Origin: Candidatus Peregrinibacteria bacterium CG11_big_fil_rev_8_21_14_0_20_46_8
GTDB lineage: Bacteria; Patescibacteriota; Gracilibacteria; UBA1369; UM-FILTER-53-11
Direction: 5' to 3'
Assembly (NCBI GenBank): GCA_002796025.1
Contig: PCVQ01000020.1
Span: 1 to 22,120 of the forward strand
DNA length: 22,120 nt
The notes beneath the pieces are model-generated. The model was not told where the DNA came from. It saw only the letters and a list, made by a program, of their open reading frames with translations, and did no database searches. Positions 21,152 to 22,120 of this stretch are shown in pieces. The translations under genes were made by a program, and so were the position numbers. Numbering within the stretch: position 1 is the first letter of the stretch; each line of letters starts with the position of its first letter.

Positions 21152-22120
21152 GAAAAATCATCTCAAGCGGCATCATAAAAAGTATGCATCTTCTTTGATT
21201 GGATTAGCAGTTACTATTGGTATGAGTTGGGGCGCCTCGTATGCAATTCCTAATACGTTGCTGCCGAATACCCATATTGGGCAGGTGAGTGTCGGCGGAT
21301 ATGCCTATGCGGATGCGCAGCAAAAATTAACCGATGCAGTGCGAGCATATAAAGAAGGAAAAGTGACGTTGTCGGTTATCGGTAAAAATTATTCATTCGG
21401 ACTCGATGAACTGGGCGTGCAGTTTGATATTGCAGCTTCGACCGAGCAGGCAGATGTGGTTGAGGAGGCGAGTTTCTTGGAACGAGTACAGCAAATTTGG
21501 CAGGCAATTTCAAATCCAACGCAATACAAAGTTGTAGTCGATGTTGACCGTGAAAAGATGAAGCAGGCGATTGTGGCTAAGGTACCGGAACTGGATGATC
21601 CCGAGGTTGCGCAGGCGCGCTTCTTTAACAATGCTTTGAGTGCAGAGCTAGATGCGAAAATTGGTTTGCCAGCGGATTATAAGAAAGTTGAAAAAGATTT
21701 GATTGAGAATGTGCAGAATTTTCGCAATGCGCCGATTGAGGTAAAAGTGTTGGCGCGGGAATCGGCAGAGGAGGGAGGCATCGAAGTTCATATGGCCGAT
21801 TTTGAACGCGAAGCTTTGGAGGCGAGCGAGGCAGAATTGCGGGCGGTTACTTTAGAGTTACTTGCCGAATTGTCTAACGAAACCAAGTCATTTAAGGTGC
21901 CGCTTGCGGAACGTGAAGATTGGTTGCGCCGCCGACTTTCTTTAAATGGCTGGTATGTGACTTTAGATAGTGATGCGGTGCGAAGCTATGTAGAGCAGGT
22001 CGTGCTCCCCGAAGTCGAGCGTGCACCCGAGGATGCATATATAAAGGCGTTACCGGCCGAGGGCGAAAAGCGCGCCGATGTAGAAGGTATTGTCCGTTGG
22101 GGGGTAGAGGTAGATGTTGA
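21150..22120 (+). CDS. VanW or L,D-transpeptidase-type wall protein, N-terminal part (3' end outside window)
   Basis: The frame is open to the right edge (323 full codons). Residues 1-11 are basic (KNHLKRHHKK) and are followed by a membrane or signal helix (about 12-33). The segment HIGQVSVGGYAYADAQQKL (42-60) is typical of the start of the peptidoglycan-binding-4 domain found before VanW domains and YkuD-type L,D-transpeptidases. The following beta-alpha region (to about 150) and a second similar region (about 250-323, with a WYVTLDSDAV segment) fit two such domains in tandem. The catalytic or VanW domain lies outside the window, so the exact type cannot be told. No Shine-Dalgarno sequence precedes the ATG. 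An extended -10 box and an inverted repeat lie just upstream. Confidence 0.75.
   Translation, partial: MKNHLKRHHKKYASSLIGLAVTIGMSWGASYAIPNTLLPNTHIGQVSVGGYAYADAQQKLTDAVRAYKEGKVTLSVIGKNYSFGLDELGVQFDIAASTEQADVVEEASFLERVQQIWQAISNPTQYKVVVDVDREKMKQAIVAKVPELDDPEVAQARFFNNALSAELDAKIGLPADYKKVEKDLIENVQNFRNAPIEVKVLARESAEEGGIEVHMADFEREALEASEAELRAVTLELLAELSNETKSFKVPLAEREDWLRRRLSLNGWYVTLDSDAVRSYVEQVVLPEVERAPEDAYIKALPAEGEKRADVEGIVRWGVEVDV

Overview
The window looks like a densely packed stretch of a Candidate Phyla Radiation (Patescibacteria) genome, perhaps from a lineage near Peregrinibacteria or Peribacteria. This is inferred from gene content and was not tested by a tree. Genes are separated by a few to about 60 bases. 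Two very large uncharacterised proteins sit among short housekeeping genes. Several small proteins resemble families I associate with these bacteria. TGA is used as a stop codon (21112-21114), so the Gracilibacteria code, in which UGA reads as glycine, does not apply. I found no rRNA, tRNA, CRISPR array, transposase or phage gene.

Layout: 1-4514 (+) is the 3' part of a giant surface protein with Ig-like segments, Cys-rich repeats, a coiled coil and three C-terminal SLH repeats. 4511-8873 (-) holds dus, three uncharacterised genes, sbp (small basic protein), ftsQ and an overlooked 45-residue basic ORF. 8952-9905 (+) is trxB. 9920-12044 (-) holds a probable lipoprotein and an aspartase/fumarase-family lyase. 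12090-16844 (+) is a 1584-residue protein of unknown function. 16850-18617 (-) holds an EF-Tu-domain-2-like protein and an HNH nuclease. 18941 to the end (+) holds uppP, a DsbA-like protein, a four-cysteine membrane protein and the start of a VanW or L,D-transpeptidase-type wall protein.

Shared theme: most recognisable genes serve the envelope. They cover division (ftsQ, sbp), lipid carrier recycling (uppP), extracytoplasmic disulfide chemistry (DsbA-like protein and its membrane neighbour), peptidoglycan-associated domains and a surface-layer protein. trxB and dus are cytoplasmic housekeeping genes.

The most notable signals concern gene starts and one short peptide. Seven genes have an extended -10 box (TGn plus a TATAAT-like hexamer) only 6-9 bases before the start codon, with no clear -35 and no Shine-Dalgarno sequence, which predicts leaderless mRNAs. 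Five other genes, which probably have leaders, carry a T-rich, mostly pyrimidine run directly before ATG. The EF-Tu-domain-2-like protein begins with a near copy of the FtsZ C-terminal peptide (DDLKIPAFLRKK), which would suggest an unrecognised link to the divisome.
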